Assembly: GCA_043744615.1 (NCBI GenBank)
Contig: JAYTUJ010000047.1
Span: forward strand, 1 to 19,530
Reading direction: 5' to 3'
DNA length: 19,530 nt
From: JAYTUJ01 sp043744615
GTDB taxonomy: Bacteria > Patescibacteriota > Minisyncoccia > Phycocordibacterales > CAIRYW01
Below the pieces are notes generated by a model, which saw nothing but the letters and a program-made list of their open reading frames with translations, did no database searches and had not been told where the DNA came from. A program made the position numbers and the translations under genes. Positions 7,263 to 14,360 of the stretch are shown here, piece after piece (positions within the stretch are counted from its first letter, which is position 1; each line of letters begins with the position of its first letter).

Positions 7263-7268
7263 ATTGTA
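7263..7268 (-). promoter_or_regulatory. -10 box of the DoxX gene, overlapping that of the divergent methyltransferase gene
   Basis: On the minus strand TACAAT (7268-7263) is followed by six bases and the DoxX ATG at 7256, a leaderless arrangement. On the plus strand TACACT (7267-7272) could be the -10 of the methyltransferase gene (ATG 7282). The two boxes share two base pairs. Confidence 0.5.
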
Positions 7269-7281
7269 CACTATTGATATT

Positions 7282-7812
7282 ATGAACAAAAATGCCTCAT
7301 TAGAACCTCAAAAATCTAAAAAAGCTCGGTCAGGTAACGCTTCGTGTGTTGTGGTCGCCTATAATTTTCGTAGTCGACATAACGTGGGTTCTATTTTAAG
7401 AACATCTGATGCGGTTGGAGTTTCTAAACTTATTTTTGTTGGTACCACACCTGCTCCGATTGACCGATTTGGTCGCGAAGATGATGCAATTTCTAAGACA
7501 GCGCTTGGTGCCGATAAAACAGTTTCGTGGAAATACGCAAAAACAATTACACCAATAATCACGAAATTAAAAAAAGAAGGATACACCATTGTTGCACTTG
7601 AACAAGATAAAACATCGATTGATTACAAAAAGTTTACAGTTTCAAAACATAAAAAGTTTGCGCTTATATTAGGTGAAGAAGCAGAGGGGATTCCTAAAAA
7701 TATTTTATCGAAAGTAGATATTATTTGTGAGATACCAATGAAAGGGCAGAAAGAATCTTTAAATGTTTCGGTTGCGTACGGTGTAGCGATTTACAGAATG
7801 TTGAAAATTTAA
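7282..7812 (+). CDS. SpoU/TrmH-family RNA 2'-O-methyltransferase
   Basis: The product is 176 aa from ATG 7282; an in-frame TTG at 7264 would begin inside the promoter region. The enzyme transfers methyl from SAM to a ribose 2'-OH of tRNA or rRNA. All three SPOUT motifs are visible: motif 1 with Asn34 and Arg40 (HNVGSILRTSD), motif 2 LILGEEAEGIP, and motif 3 IPMKGQKESLNVSVA followed by the knot helix. There is no N-terminal L30e-like substrate domain, only about 20 Lys/Ser-rich residues, so this is a minimal form. Whether the target is tRNA (TrmH or TrmL-like) or rRNA (RlmB-like) cannot be told. It is divergent from the DoxX gene and convergent with mutM. Confidence 0.9.
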   Translation: MNKNASLEPQKSKKARSGNASCVVVAYNFRSRHNVGSILRTSDAVGVSKLIFVGTTPAPIDRFGREDDAISKTALGADKTVSWKYAKTITPIITKLKKEGYTIVALEQDKTSIDYKKFTVSKHKKFALILGEEAEGIPKNILSKVDIICEIPMKGQKESLNVSVAYGVAIYRMLKI

Positions 7813-7842
7813 TATTGAGAATACTATAATTTAAATTTTTAA

Positions 7843-8793
7843 TTATTTTTGCAATTTTTGATGTATGTTACAAAAATGTGCACTTCTACCACCGACAATT
7901 TTTCGAGTGATGATGCCTTTACAATTTGATTTTTTACAAGGTGTATTGGTCAGACGATATGCATTGTGGTGCGCTTGAAATTTTCCTCGCTCGCCATCGA
8001 TATTTCGATAATCTGACATTGAATCACCGCCAAAATTTATTCCTTTTTTTAAGGTTTCTTTTATTGCGGTAAACATATTTGCAAACGTTTCTGTTTTTAT
8101 GTTTTTTACTTTTTCTTCGGGGTTGGTATTACTTCGCCATAAAATTTCGTCTGAATAAATATTTCCAATACCAGCGATCAATGATTGATCCATCAAAACA
8201 GTTTTTATGTTTCCGTTTGGTTTCTTTTGAATTCGAGATATGAATTCTTTTAAGGTAAAACTTTTTTCTAAAGGCTCTGGTCCTAAGTGTTGTAAATCTA
8301 CAGAATCAAGGTGTGAGTCGGTGTTGAGCAAAGTTACTTTTGCAAATCGACGCATATCTGACAAGGCAATATGGGAAATGTTGCTACGTTTATCAGATAC
8401 CGTAAAGACGAGACGAATGAAGCGGTTGAATGGGTCCGCAAGCGGACCCGTCTTTGAAACAGGCTTCCACGGATCTTTTTTAATTTCAGGGTCAGTACTT
8501 TTTTGTTGTTCAAATTTTCCACATAAAACATGCCCGGTCATTTTCATGTGAATTAATATTGTGAGGTTTCCTTCAAGATGAATCAAAACATTTTTTGCTC
8601 GTCTCGAAACAGATATTATTTTTTTGCCAATAATTTTTGTACGAAACTTTTTAAAATAAGTAGGATTTTTTATATTTTCTTTTTCAGAATAAAATGCACT
8701 ATTGTAATTAGTCCATACATCAGTAATCGTAAATCCAGAAACTGTTTTATTTAGACCAGTTGCTGTTGTATGAACTTCGGGTAATTCGGGCAT
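7843..8793 (-). CDS. mutM: Formamidopyrimidine-DNA glycosylase (Fpg/MutM)
   Basis: The product is 316 aa, longer than the usual 270 or so. It removes oxidised purines such as 8-oxoguanine and cuts the abasic site. The N-terminus MPELPEV supplies the catalytic Pro (residue 2, N-terminal after Met removal) and Glu3. HMKMTGHV corresponds to the conserved HxxMTG segment. DQSLIAGIGNIYSDEILW is the helix-two-turn-helix. The C-terminal zinc finger has Cys286, Cys291, Cys308 and His311, that is Cys3His with CX4C instead of the usual four Cys with CX2C; Arg303 in GGRSAHF matches the DNA-contacting Arg. The extra length is an insert around FEQQKSTDPEIKK and WKPVSKTGPLADPFN. Convergent with the methyltransferase gene. 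Confidence 0.95.
   Translation of the reverse strand: MPELPEVHTTATGLNKTVSGFTITDVWTNYNSAFYSEKENIKNPTYFKKFRTKIIGKKIISVSRRAKNVLIHLEGNLTILIHMKMTGHVLCGKFEQQKSTDPEIKKDPWKPVSKTGPLADPFNRFIRLVFTVSDKRSNISHIALSDMRRFAKVTLLNTDSHLDSVDLQHLGPEPLEKSFTLKEFISRIQKKPNGNIKTVLMDQSLIAGIGNIYSDEILWRSNTNPEEKVKNIKTETFANMFTAIKETLKKGINFGGDSMSDYRNIDGERGKFQAHHNAYRLTNTPCKKSNCKGIITRKIVGGRSAHFCNIHQKLQK
8432..8449. repeat. Perfect GC-rich palindrome inside mutM
   Basis: GGGTCCGC (8432-8439), loop AA, GCGGACCC (8442-8449). It is an 8-bp perfect inverted repeat of 89% G+C in an AT-rich gene, and it encodes part of the extra loop TGPLADPFN. Confidence 0.8.
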
Positions 8794-8839
8794 AGTAAAA
8801 ATTATTATTTAAATTATTTTGTACAACAAATGCGTTTTG

Positions 8840-9415
8840 TTATTTTCCTAATAACTTAAGAGCGTGTCTAATTCGATCACGAGTTTCTGTAACTTCTTTT
8901 GGAATATCTTTTAGGGCGTCGCGAGCTGCTTTACTGTCGAAGCCTAAGGCGCGAAGCGCCTCTATTGATTCTATTTCATCTTTCATATTCGATGAAAATT
9001 CTTCATCGTCAAATTTTCCTCGAAGTTCAAGCATTATTTTTTCTGCATTCTTTTTTCCAATTCCCGCAACTTTAGTAAGCATCGTCGCATCGCCAGTAGC
9101 CACTGCTTGTTTAATTGTCTGAACACTTGCAACCGAAAGAACACCAAGAGCAGTTTTTGGACCAATCCCAGAAATTGAAATTAAAAGTTCAAAAAAGTTT
9201 CGTTCTTCTTTTCCACTAAATCCATAGATGTCTTCTGAGTCTTCGCGAACCACATGATGAACCCAAAGCACTACCTCTTCTTCAGTATCTGCTTTTTGTC
9301 GAAGGGTCTCGAGACACTCAAAAGTAGACCATACTTGATAGCCAATACCCGCAACTTCTATAACCATTGATTTTTCTTCAATATCAACAATTTTGCCTCG
9401 GAGCGATGAAATCAT
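8840..9415 (-). CDS. ruvA: Holliday junction helicase subunit RuvA
   Basis: The product is 191 aa. RuvA binds four-way junctions and recruits the RuvB motor during recombination repair. ATG 9415 is chosen because the protein then starts MISSLRGKIVDIEEK as RuvA usually does; the 40 codons further upstream cross the promoter and show no conservation pattern. The N-terminal OB domain is followed by two helix-hairpin-helix motifs, around LISISGIGPKTALGVL and LTKVAGIGKKNAEKIMLEL. The acidic linker and the C-terminal RuvB-binding domain (EALRALGFDSKAARDAL) are present, so the protein is complete. ruvB and ruvC are not in the window. It is divergent from rpsT. Confidence 0.96.
   Translation of the reverse strand: MISSLRGKIVDIEEKSMVIEVAGIGYQVWSTFECLETLRQKADTEEEVVLWVHHVVREDSEDIYGFSGKEERNFFELLISISGIGPKTALGVLSVASVQTIKQAVATGDATMLTKVAGIGKKNAEKIMLELRGKFDDEEFSSNMKDEIESIEALRALGFDSKAARDALKDIPKEVTETRDRIRHALKLLGK
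8947..8961. repeat. Short GC palindrome inside ruvA
   Basis: AGGCGC (8947-8952), GAA, GCGCCT (8956-8961). It lies in the linker to the C-terminal domain and encodes part of EALRAL. Confidence 0.6.
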
Positions 9416-9421
9416 GTTTAT

Positions 9422-9430
9422 ATGATAGCA
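9422..9430 (-). promoter_or_regulatory. Extended -10 promoter of ruvA, leaderless type
   Basis: On the minus strand TGC-TATCAT (9430-9422) is followed by six bases and the ruvA ATG at 9415. No clear -35 is visible. Confidence 0.55.
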
Positions 9431-9454
9431 ATATTTGCAGAAAACTGCGATATC

Positions 9455-9463
9455 TGTTATATT
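9455..9463 (+). promoter_or_regulatory. Extended -10 promoter of rpsT
   Basis: TGT-TATATT is followed by ten bases and then the rpsT ATG at 9474, giving a leader of only a few bases. It lies back to back with the ruvA promoter. Confidence 0.45.
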
Positions 9464-9473
9464 TCTGCCATAT

Positions 9474-9728
9474 ATGCCAATTACATCATCAGCAAAAAAG
9501 GCACTCCGAGTGTCAAAACGACAACAAGTGTTCAATATTCGACGAAAGAAGAAATTGACAGACTCTGTTAAAGAAGTAAAAAAACTTGTAGCCGCTGGAA
9601 AAAAAGACGAAGCAAAGAAACTTTTACCAAAAGCCTACAAAGCAATCGACAAAGCAGCAAAAGGAAATACTATTAAAAAGGGAACTGCTGATCGAAAAAA
9701 GTCTCGACTTTCAAAAATGACAAAATAG
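9474..9728 (+). CDS. rpsT: Small ribosomal subunit protein bS20
   Basis: The product is 84 aa from ATG 9474. S20 binds 16S rRNA early in 30S assembly. The start is chosen because the protein then begins MPITSSAKKALRVSKRQQ, like the MPNxxSAKKRxRxSEKRR of other S20 proteins; the ATG at 9435 adds 13 hydrophobic residues that do not fit a ribosomal protein and lies upstream of the -10 box. The rest is Lys/Arg-rich and helical, with the family's KGTADRKKSRLSKM end. A strong terminator follows, so it is transcribed alone. Confidence 0.92.
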   Translation: MPITSSAKKALRVSKRQQVFNIRRKKKLTDSVKEVKKLVAAGKKDEAKKLLPKAYKAIDKAAKGNTIKKGTADRKKSRLSKMTK

Positions 9729-9740
9729 TCATTAAAAATA

Positions 9741-9770
9741 AAAAACCTCTGATTTTAATCAGAGGTTTTT
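9741..9770. terminator. Intrinsic terminator after rpsT
   Basis: AAAAACCTCTGATT (9741-9754) pairs perfectly with AATCAGAGGTTTTT (9757-9770), with T-runs on either strand. It ends rpsT and could also act in reverse for the minus-strand tRNA-Arg. Confidence 0.88.
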
Positions 9771-9803
9771 ATTTTGGATTTTTAAAATATATTTATTTCC
9801 TTG

Positions 9804-9875
9804 TCCCCCCGCTAGGAATCGAACCTAGATTTTGAGTTCCGCAAACTCATGTCCTATCCATTGAACGACGAGGAG
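9804..9875 (-). tRNA. tRNA-Arg (anticodon GCG)
   Basis: On the minus strand, acceptor CTCCTCG pairs with CGGGGGG (two T-G pairs). The D-arm is GTTC/GGAC. The anticodon stem TGAGT/ACTCA carries loop TTGCGGA, which gives anticodon GCG. The T-arm is CTAGG/CCTAG around TTCGATT. The discriminator is A and CCA is not encoded. GCG is unusual, because most bacteria carry ACG, edited to ICG. Confidence 0.93.
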
Positions 9876-9933
9876 TAAAAAAAGATTATCACAAAATACT
9901 AAAAACCCAAAAAATCGCTAAAATAAAAAATGT

Positions 9934-10413
9934 TTAGAAGCCCAAATACTCCATTACTTTTTGAGACATCGGCTCGTGCATTTCTTCTTCAACTATATAG
10001 TTAAGCAAAAAATCACGGATTATATCTGGCTTTGCTGCATCAAATGGAGCTGTTGGAATGATAATAAACGGCATACTAAATTTTTGTGAACGAATTAAAA
10101 TTTTCGGTCGTTCGTATCCGTTGTCTTCAATCCAAAATGATTTTATAGAATTAAATGCAAAAAAACGATCATCAATTGCGATTCCTTTTTTATTAATTTC
10201 AAAATAGACTCTTTTAGGTTTGTGATTTGCATGTAATCCCATTGCAAGCGCAGCGACAATAATTAATATTGAAAATAAAAGATTGTCATATAAAAAAGAG
10301 ACGATTGCAATTGATACCGTAATAATTCCCAAAGCCCAAAACCAATCTTTTGTTTTTGGTTCATGATCGTATTCTTGTGCTTCCCAATGTAGTTTGTCTG
10401 CTTCGACTGCCAT
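9934..10413 (-). CDS. Two-helix membrane protein with a PH-like C-terminal domain
   Basis: The product is 159 aa. An N-terminal stretch with the motif LHWEAQEYDHEPK precedes two membrane helices at about residues 24-40 and 44-61. A beta-rich domain follows (RVYFEINKKGIAIDDRFFAF, then KSFWIEDNGYERPKILI), which resembles the bacterial PH-like domains found after paired helices. The protein is probably anchored in the cytoplasmic membrane with the domain in the cytoplasm. Such proteins are common in Parcubacteria, without known function. The start is supported by a -10 box 6 nt upstream. It lies between tRNA-Arg and a divergent VOC gene. Confidence 0.75.
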   Translation of the reverse strand: MAVEADKLHWEAQEYDHEPKTKDWFWALGIITVSIAIVSFLYDNLLFSILIIVAALAMGLHANHKPKRVYFEINKKGIAIDDRFFAFNSIKSFWIEDNGYERPKILIRSQKFSMPFIIIPTAPFDAAKPDIIRDFLLNYIVEEEMHEPMSQKVMEYLGF

Positions 10414-10419
10414 GCAAAA

Positions 10420-10428
10420 ATTATACCA
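10420..10428 (-). promoter_or_regulatory. Extended -10 promoter of the PH-like gene, leaderless type
   Basis: On the minus strand TGG-TATAAT (10428-10420) is followed by six bases and the ATG at 10413. The hexamer is a perfect consensus; no clear -35 is visible. Confidence 0.6.
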
Positions 10429-10488
10429 CTAACCCGCTGTTCATAAAAATGATAAAATATATTTATTACACATAATCTACACATCAAC

Positions 10489-10914
10489 ATGGCAACAATT
10501 AATCCTAGTATAAATTTTAACGGCAATGCTTTTGAGGCATTCACTTTTTATAAATCAGTTTTTGGTGGAGAGTTTACAAATGTTACTCGTCTAAAAGAAA
10601 TGCAAAATCCTGGGTTTGAAGTGACAGATGTTGATGCAGATAAAATAATGCACATCGCACTTCCGATTGGCGGTAATACGTTGATGGGTAACGACGTTCC
10701 TTCTTTTATGGGTACAGTAAATGAGAATGAAAACAGAAGTAAGATTTCAGTAAACTGTAGCAGCAAAGAAGAGGCAGACAGAATATTTAATGGTTTATCA
10801 GTCGGTGGCGCAGTTGAATTTCCAATAGGAGACAGTCTATGGGGATCATATTTTGGAATGTTCCGCGACAAATATGGTATTGAATGGATGGTAGATTTTA
10901 ATTCAAAAGAATAA
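10489..10914 (+). CDS. VOC-superfamily protein (PhnB/glyoxalase-like)
   Basis: The product is 141 aa. The opening INPSINFNGNAFEAFTFYKSVFGGEF is the signature of PhnB-like vicinal-oxygen-chelate proteins, and the end MFRDKYGIEWMVDF is the matching last strand motif; two beta-alpha-beta-beta-beta units fit the length. A metal-ligand His at 64 (MHIAL) is kept, while other ligands are uncertain. Possible roles include an antibiotic or toxic-metabolite lyase or methyltransferase-like protein; the substrate cannot be inferred. No typical Shine-Dalgarno motif is present. Such genes are often mobile between bacteria, and here it opens a block of single accessory genes. Confidence 0.85.
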   Translation: MATINPSINFNGNAFEAFTFYKSVFGGEFTNVTRLKEMQNPGFEVTDVDADKIMHIALPIGGNTLMGNDVPSFMGTVNENENRSKISVNCSSKEEADRIFNGLSVGGAVEFPIGDSLWGSYFGMFRDKYGIEWMVDFNSKE

Positions 10915-10939
10915 CCTATGGCAAGATAAATATAGACTC

Positions 10940-11341
10940 ATGCAAAAAACCACCGCCACAACTATATCTCAGTACAACAAGTTACAAACAAAACAGATTA
11001 AAGATATCTGTATTTTTCTGCAAACAAATATAGATACATACTTAAAGAAAAGTGAATCAAAATTGTGGCATGCTAGCCCCGTATGGTTTTTGGATGGAAA
11101 TCCAATCGTGTCATATTCTGTGCGAGCAAGTGGTAAAGTGTCGCTCATGTTTTTTAGTGGAAAAAGTTTTGAAGAGAAAGATTTAAAACCTGAAGGTAAA
11201 TTTAAAGCCGCAGAAATATTTTTTACTGACAGTAAAGAAATTAAAGTAACTCATTTGAAAAAGTGGCTCAAGAAGGCTTCTGCTATTCAGTGGGATTATA
11301 AAAATATCATGAAGAATAGGGGACTTTTGAAGAAAATCTAA
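10940..11341 (+). CDS. DUF1801 / YdhG-like protein
   Basis: The product is 133 aa. The pattern of a short helical N-terminus, SKLWHASPVWFLDGNPIVSYS, KVSLMFFSGKSF, then LKPEGKFKAAEIFF and a final paired Trp/Lys segment matches the DUF1801 fold (YdhG/YjbR-like), where a small alpha/beta domain binds an unknown ligand. It follows the VOC gene by 25 nt on the same strand and may be cotranscribed with it. No catalytic residues are known for this family. Confidence 0.7.
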   Translation: MQKTTATTISQYNKLQTKQIKDICIFLQTNIDTYLKKSESKLWHASPVWFLDGNPIVSYSVRASGKVSLMFFSGKSFEEKDLKPEGKFKAAEIFFTDSKEIKVTHLKKWLKKASAIQWDYKNIMKNRGLLKKI

Positions 11342-11470
11342 GTATGCCAACATTTTGAATTTAGCCTTGCGGTTTGGGGGTGGAAGGAGGTTAAGGGTAG
11401 GTGACTCTTGTAGAATAGTTGTGCTATGTACTACTATCTGATACTATCTACTATATAAGGTATATCACTT

Positions 11471-12535
11471 ATGAACGAACACACAGACAAATTCAACAAA
11501 AGAATTAGTACACCTGAGCCACATATTGTGGCTATTTTGGCTGAGATTGATGGTATTAGGGGTGAATTTAAGTCGGGTCTTCGAATGTCTCCACAAGCAA
11601 TCACAAGTCTCAAAAAGTCAGTATTAATAACTTCTGCTGGTGCATCAACTCGTATCGAAGGTTCAAAGCTTTCTGATGAAGATGTTAAAAAGATTCTTAG
11701 TAATTTGTCGATTTCAAAATTCTCTGATCGAGACTCTCAAGAAGTACAAGGATATCTTGAGACTTTGCAAAATGTATTTGATTCATACCAAACATTAGCA
11801 CTTCGTGAAAGTGTTATCACATCACTTCATAATGAATTGATGAAATATTCTGACAAAGACAAACTCCATAAAGGAAACTATAAAAAACAAGAAAACCTTG
11901 TCGGTGTTGCGAATGAAAAAGGTGAAGTTACTCAAATAATTTTTGAGACGACACCGGCTTGGCTTACTCCAAAAGAAATGACCGAAATTGTTGAGTATTC
12001 ATTTGATGCACTTGAAAAAAGATATTTTCATCCACTTCTTGTGATTTCAAATTTTCTTGTAGAATTTCTAAAGATTCACCCATTTCAAGATGGAAACGGT
12101 CGTATGTCACGTGTTCTTACAAACATGCTTTTATTACAATCAGGGTATCAGTTTGTGCAGTATGTATCACACGAACAAATTATCGAGCAAAGAAAAGATG
12201 AATATTATTACGCACTTCGTACATCTCAAGAAAGTTTTAAAACAGAACGCGACACTATTTCGCCGTGGCTTAATTATTTTCTTTCAGTAGTTAAAGAGCA
12301 AGCAACGAGAGCTCTTGTGTATTTACAAGAAGAGCGGTTCGAAGATACGCTTTCGCCCAAACAACTTGAAGTATGGAAATATCTTGTAATACATAAACAA
12401 GCAAGTCCGATAGATATTGCAAAAGAAACAGGAATAATTATTGCAACAGTTCGACAAGCCTTACTGCGATTAGTAGAACTTGAAAAGGTTAAACGAGTTG
12501 GCAGGGGACCGCAGATAAAATATTGGGTTAATTAA
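11471..12535 (+). CDS. Fic-family AMP-transferase with inhibitory helix and C-terminal winged helix
   Basis: The product is 354 aa. Fic enzymes usually transfer AMP from ATP to a hydroxyl of a target protein. The active-site loop HPFQDGNGR is at residues 203-211, with catalytic His203 and all consensus residues. STRIEG (59-64) fits the inhibitory (S/T)xxxE(G/N) motif, with Glu63 expected to block ATP, so this is an auto-inhibited class II Fic with the helix at the N-terminus. The N-terminal region resembles the Fic/DOC N domain. The last 60 or so residues (SPKQLEVWKYLV to the end) form a winged helix typical of this subgroup. The target is unknown. The preceding 129 nt hold ACTATCT repeats near 11431-11454 but no clear promoter. 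Its stop overlaps the convergent kinase-like gene by 8 nt. Confidence 0.92.
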   Translation: MNEHTDKFNKRISTPEPHIVAILAEIDGIRGEFKSGLRMSPQAITSLKKSVLITSAGASTRIEGSKLSDEDVKKILSNLSISKFSDRDSQEVQGYLETLQNVFDSYQTLALRESVITSLHNELMKYSDKDKLHKGNYKKQENLVGVANEKGEVTQIIFETTPAWLTPKEMTEIVEYSFDALEKRYFHPLLVISNFLVEFLKIHPFQDGNGRMSRVLTNMLLLQSGYQFVQYVSHEQIIEQRKDEYYYALRTSQESFKTERDTISPWLNYFLSVVKEQATRALVYLQEERFEDTLSPKQLEVWKYLVIHKQASPIDIAKETGIIIATVRQALLRLVELEKVKRVGRGPQIKYWVN

Positions 12536-13124
12536 AGAGATGTATCTGGTCGCTAGTTAAAATATCAACAGCTGTTGCCCAAGCCTCGTCAGGAGTTTCA
12601 AAAACCGGGTATCCATATTTTTCTGCTTCATTTTTATAATGAAGTCGTTCACCGTTAAAAAATGCATCCGCTTCTAATTTTTGTAATTCTTCAGTTGTGC
12701 CCCAGCGTGGCTCTTGCATATTTCGCTCGAGTGTTTCTTCAAAAGATTTGCCGATTATTACTATTCCAGGAATTTGTAAATCTTTATATGCTAAGTGGGG
12801 AAGTATGTTTACTCCTTCAAAAATAACAGGTCTATCTTTATCAGTATATTGAGCAAGTTTTGTAAGAACCCCTTCCCATAATTCTTCAGATTGGGTTACT
12901 AAATTTTTCCACTGCTCATCATACGTAGTAGTTGTGTAATATGTATATTCATCTTGATCAAGATAATAATTGATCCACTTTTTATATTTTTCATCTTTCG
13001 ATAGTTCTTCACGCATATCATCAATAGATATGCAGATACCATTAACTTCTTCGGCAAGTTTTTTTGCTAGAAATGATTTTCCAGCTGTTGGTATTCCTGT
13101 TATGAATAGTCGTTTGTTGTTCAC
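12528..13124 (-). CDS. P-loop kinase-like NTPase
   Basis: The product is 198 aa with a GTG start at 13124. The Walker A motif GIPTAGKS is at residues 10-17, directly after a hydrophobic strand RLFIT, and is followed by a helix. ICISIDDMREELS suggests a kinase-type strand 2 with an Asp. VIFEGVNILPHLA fits a Walker B-like strand, and a lid rich in Glu/Arg (RNMQEPRWGTTEELQKLE) follows. This layout is that of small-molecule or nucleoside kinases (AAA_33-like), not of large AAA+ machines. The substrate is unknown. Its 3' end overlaps the Fic gene tail to tail by 8 nt; a functional link is possible but not shown. Confidence 0.75.
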   Translation of the reverse strand: MNNKRLFITGIPTAGKSFLAKKLAEEVNGICISIDDMREELSKDEKYKKWINYYLDQDEYTYYTTTTYDEQWKNLVTQSEELWEGVLTKLAQYTDKDRPVIFEGVNILPHLAYKDLQIPGIVIIGKSFEETLERNMQEPRWGTTEELQKLEADAFFNGERLHYKNEAEKYGYPVFETPDEAWATAVDILTSDQIHLFN

Positions 13125-13212
13125 GGGTTTGATTTTGAGAAAGTTCTTCCATGTCTGTATCTTAACTCAGATATAAAATTATAGTAATTATATTACGCCT
13201 TAAATAATATAG

Positions 13213-14220
13213 TTAATCATTTTTTATTAAACCAGAAAATATATTAACATCTCTATCTGCTATTTCTCTCAAGTAATTGGGTACCGTTATGTCACGAGGC
13301 TGAAATGTAAATTCTAGATTTGTTTCATTTGTAATTTTGTTTATTTTCTCTACTAAATCTTTATCTTCTAGAATTGCATCACTTATAACCATATTTTGAC
13401 AATAACAAATAATAACTGCAGATAATGCACACTCTAGAGAATTTGTATCTAGTGATTTTAAATATTTAAAAAATTCTCGAAATGACGACTCATCTTCCTT
13501 TAAAAAACTTAATAAAATATAAGTTTTTCCTTTGCTCGGGAAAATATTTACATATAACAGTGGTTGTTTTTTATAATTTAAACCTTGAGAACTAATTTTT
13601 TCCCCATTAAACCCAAACCATATTGAAACTAAAGAACTGCAGGCAATCTTATAAGCAGCATTAAAGATAAAGACCTTACTTTTAAAGTCTTTGTATTTTC
13701 TTTTTTCATGTACATAAATTTTACGCAAACTCTTCTGAGTCCCTATTAGAACTTTATTTGCTTGCTTATAGCCAATAAAAAGAGGATTCATATTATTCCC
13801 ATTAAAAACTGTATTAGAAATACCCGTAATATGTTCTTTTGTATAAGTCTCTTTAAGCAGGCTTCTAATTGCAAATGTTATTAACTGTTTTTTATTTTTT
13901 ATATCTAAATCTTGATCTTCTATACATTCAAAAAGTGCTTTGTCGTGATTACCACACATGCCATTTCCAAAAGTTGTAGCTGCATTTCTACCGATTTTTT
14001 CAAAATAAATTAGTTCGCTCTGTCGATTTTTATCCGATTCAATTCTTCTATGCAGTATGGTCTGGGAACCCTTTGCTATAAAATCTAGGACCCCATTATT
14101 TTGTATTGAATGAGCGTTTATAAGTTTATCGCATTTAATAAGTGGTAGAAAATCAGCACCCAAACATTTTTTTGGTCTATTCTCAGTAACTATTTTTTTA
14201 AAGTCTTTTTCTATATTCAT
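13213..14220 (-). CDS. Putative HNH-like zinc-binding protein of unknown function
   Basis: The product is 335 aa. The N-terminal 105 residues carry a spaced pattern of Cys19, Cys30, INAHSIQ (His37), then IGRNAATTFGNGM with Cys89-G-N-His92-D and LFECIED. This resembles an HNH/treble-clef arrangement in which two Cys and a later Cys/His pair hold zinc, with the AHSIQ His near the active site. I recall similar layouts in uncharacterised proteins of bacterial accessory regions, but I cannot confirm a family. The remaining 230 residues are alpha/beta with many Phe/Lys and no recognised motif. It is very AT-rich, stands alone with 88 and 140 nt of flanking gap, and has no clear promoter. A nuclease or defence role is inference. 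Confidence 0.6.
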   Translation of the reverse strand: MNIEKDFKKIVTENRPKKCLGADFLPLIKCDKLINAHSIQNNGVLDFIAKGSQTILHRRIESDKNRQSELIYFEKIGRNAATTFGNGMCGNHDKALFECIEDQDLDIKNKKQLITFAIRSLLKETYTKEHITGISNTVFNGNNMNPLFIGYKQANKVLIGTQKSLRKIYVHEKRKYKDFKSKVFIFNAAYKIACSSLVSIWFGFNGEKISSQGLNYKKQPLLYVNIFPSKGKTYILLSFLKEDESSFREFFKYLKSLDTNSLECALSAVIICYCQNMVISDAILEDKDLVEKINKITNETNLEFTFQPRDITVPNYLREIADRDVNIFSGLIKND

Positions 14221-14360
14221 TTACTATATTTAGTTTAAGATACAAAAAAGAAGCGGACAATCTGTTTACTATATCAGAATTGAGTACTTTACTGACTCAA
14301 TCTGATAAGTAGATTTACCTGCCCAAATTTGAATAAGTTGAATTGCACGCTACATGTTTC

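Noticed and set aside
11425..11470. ACTATCT repeats before the Fic gene as a CRISPR-like or operator array
   Set aside because: Only about two imperfect copies occur, without spacer structure; they could be chance in AT-rich DNA.
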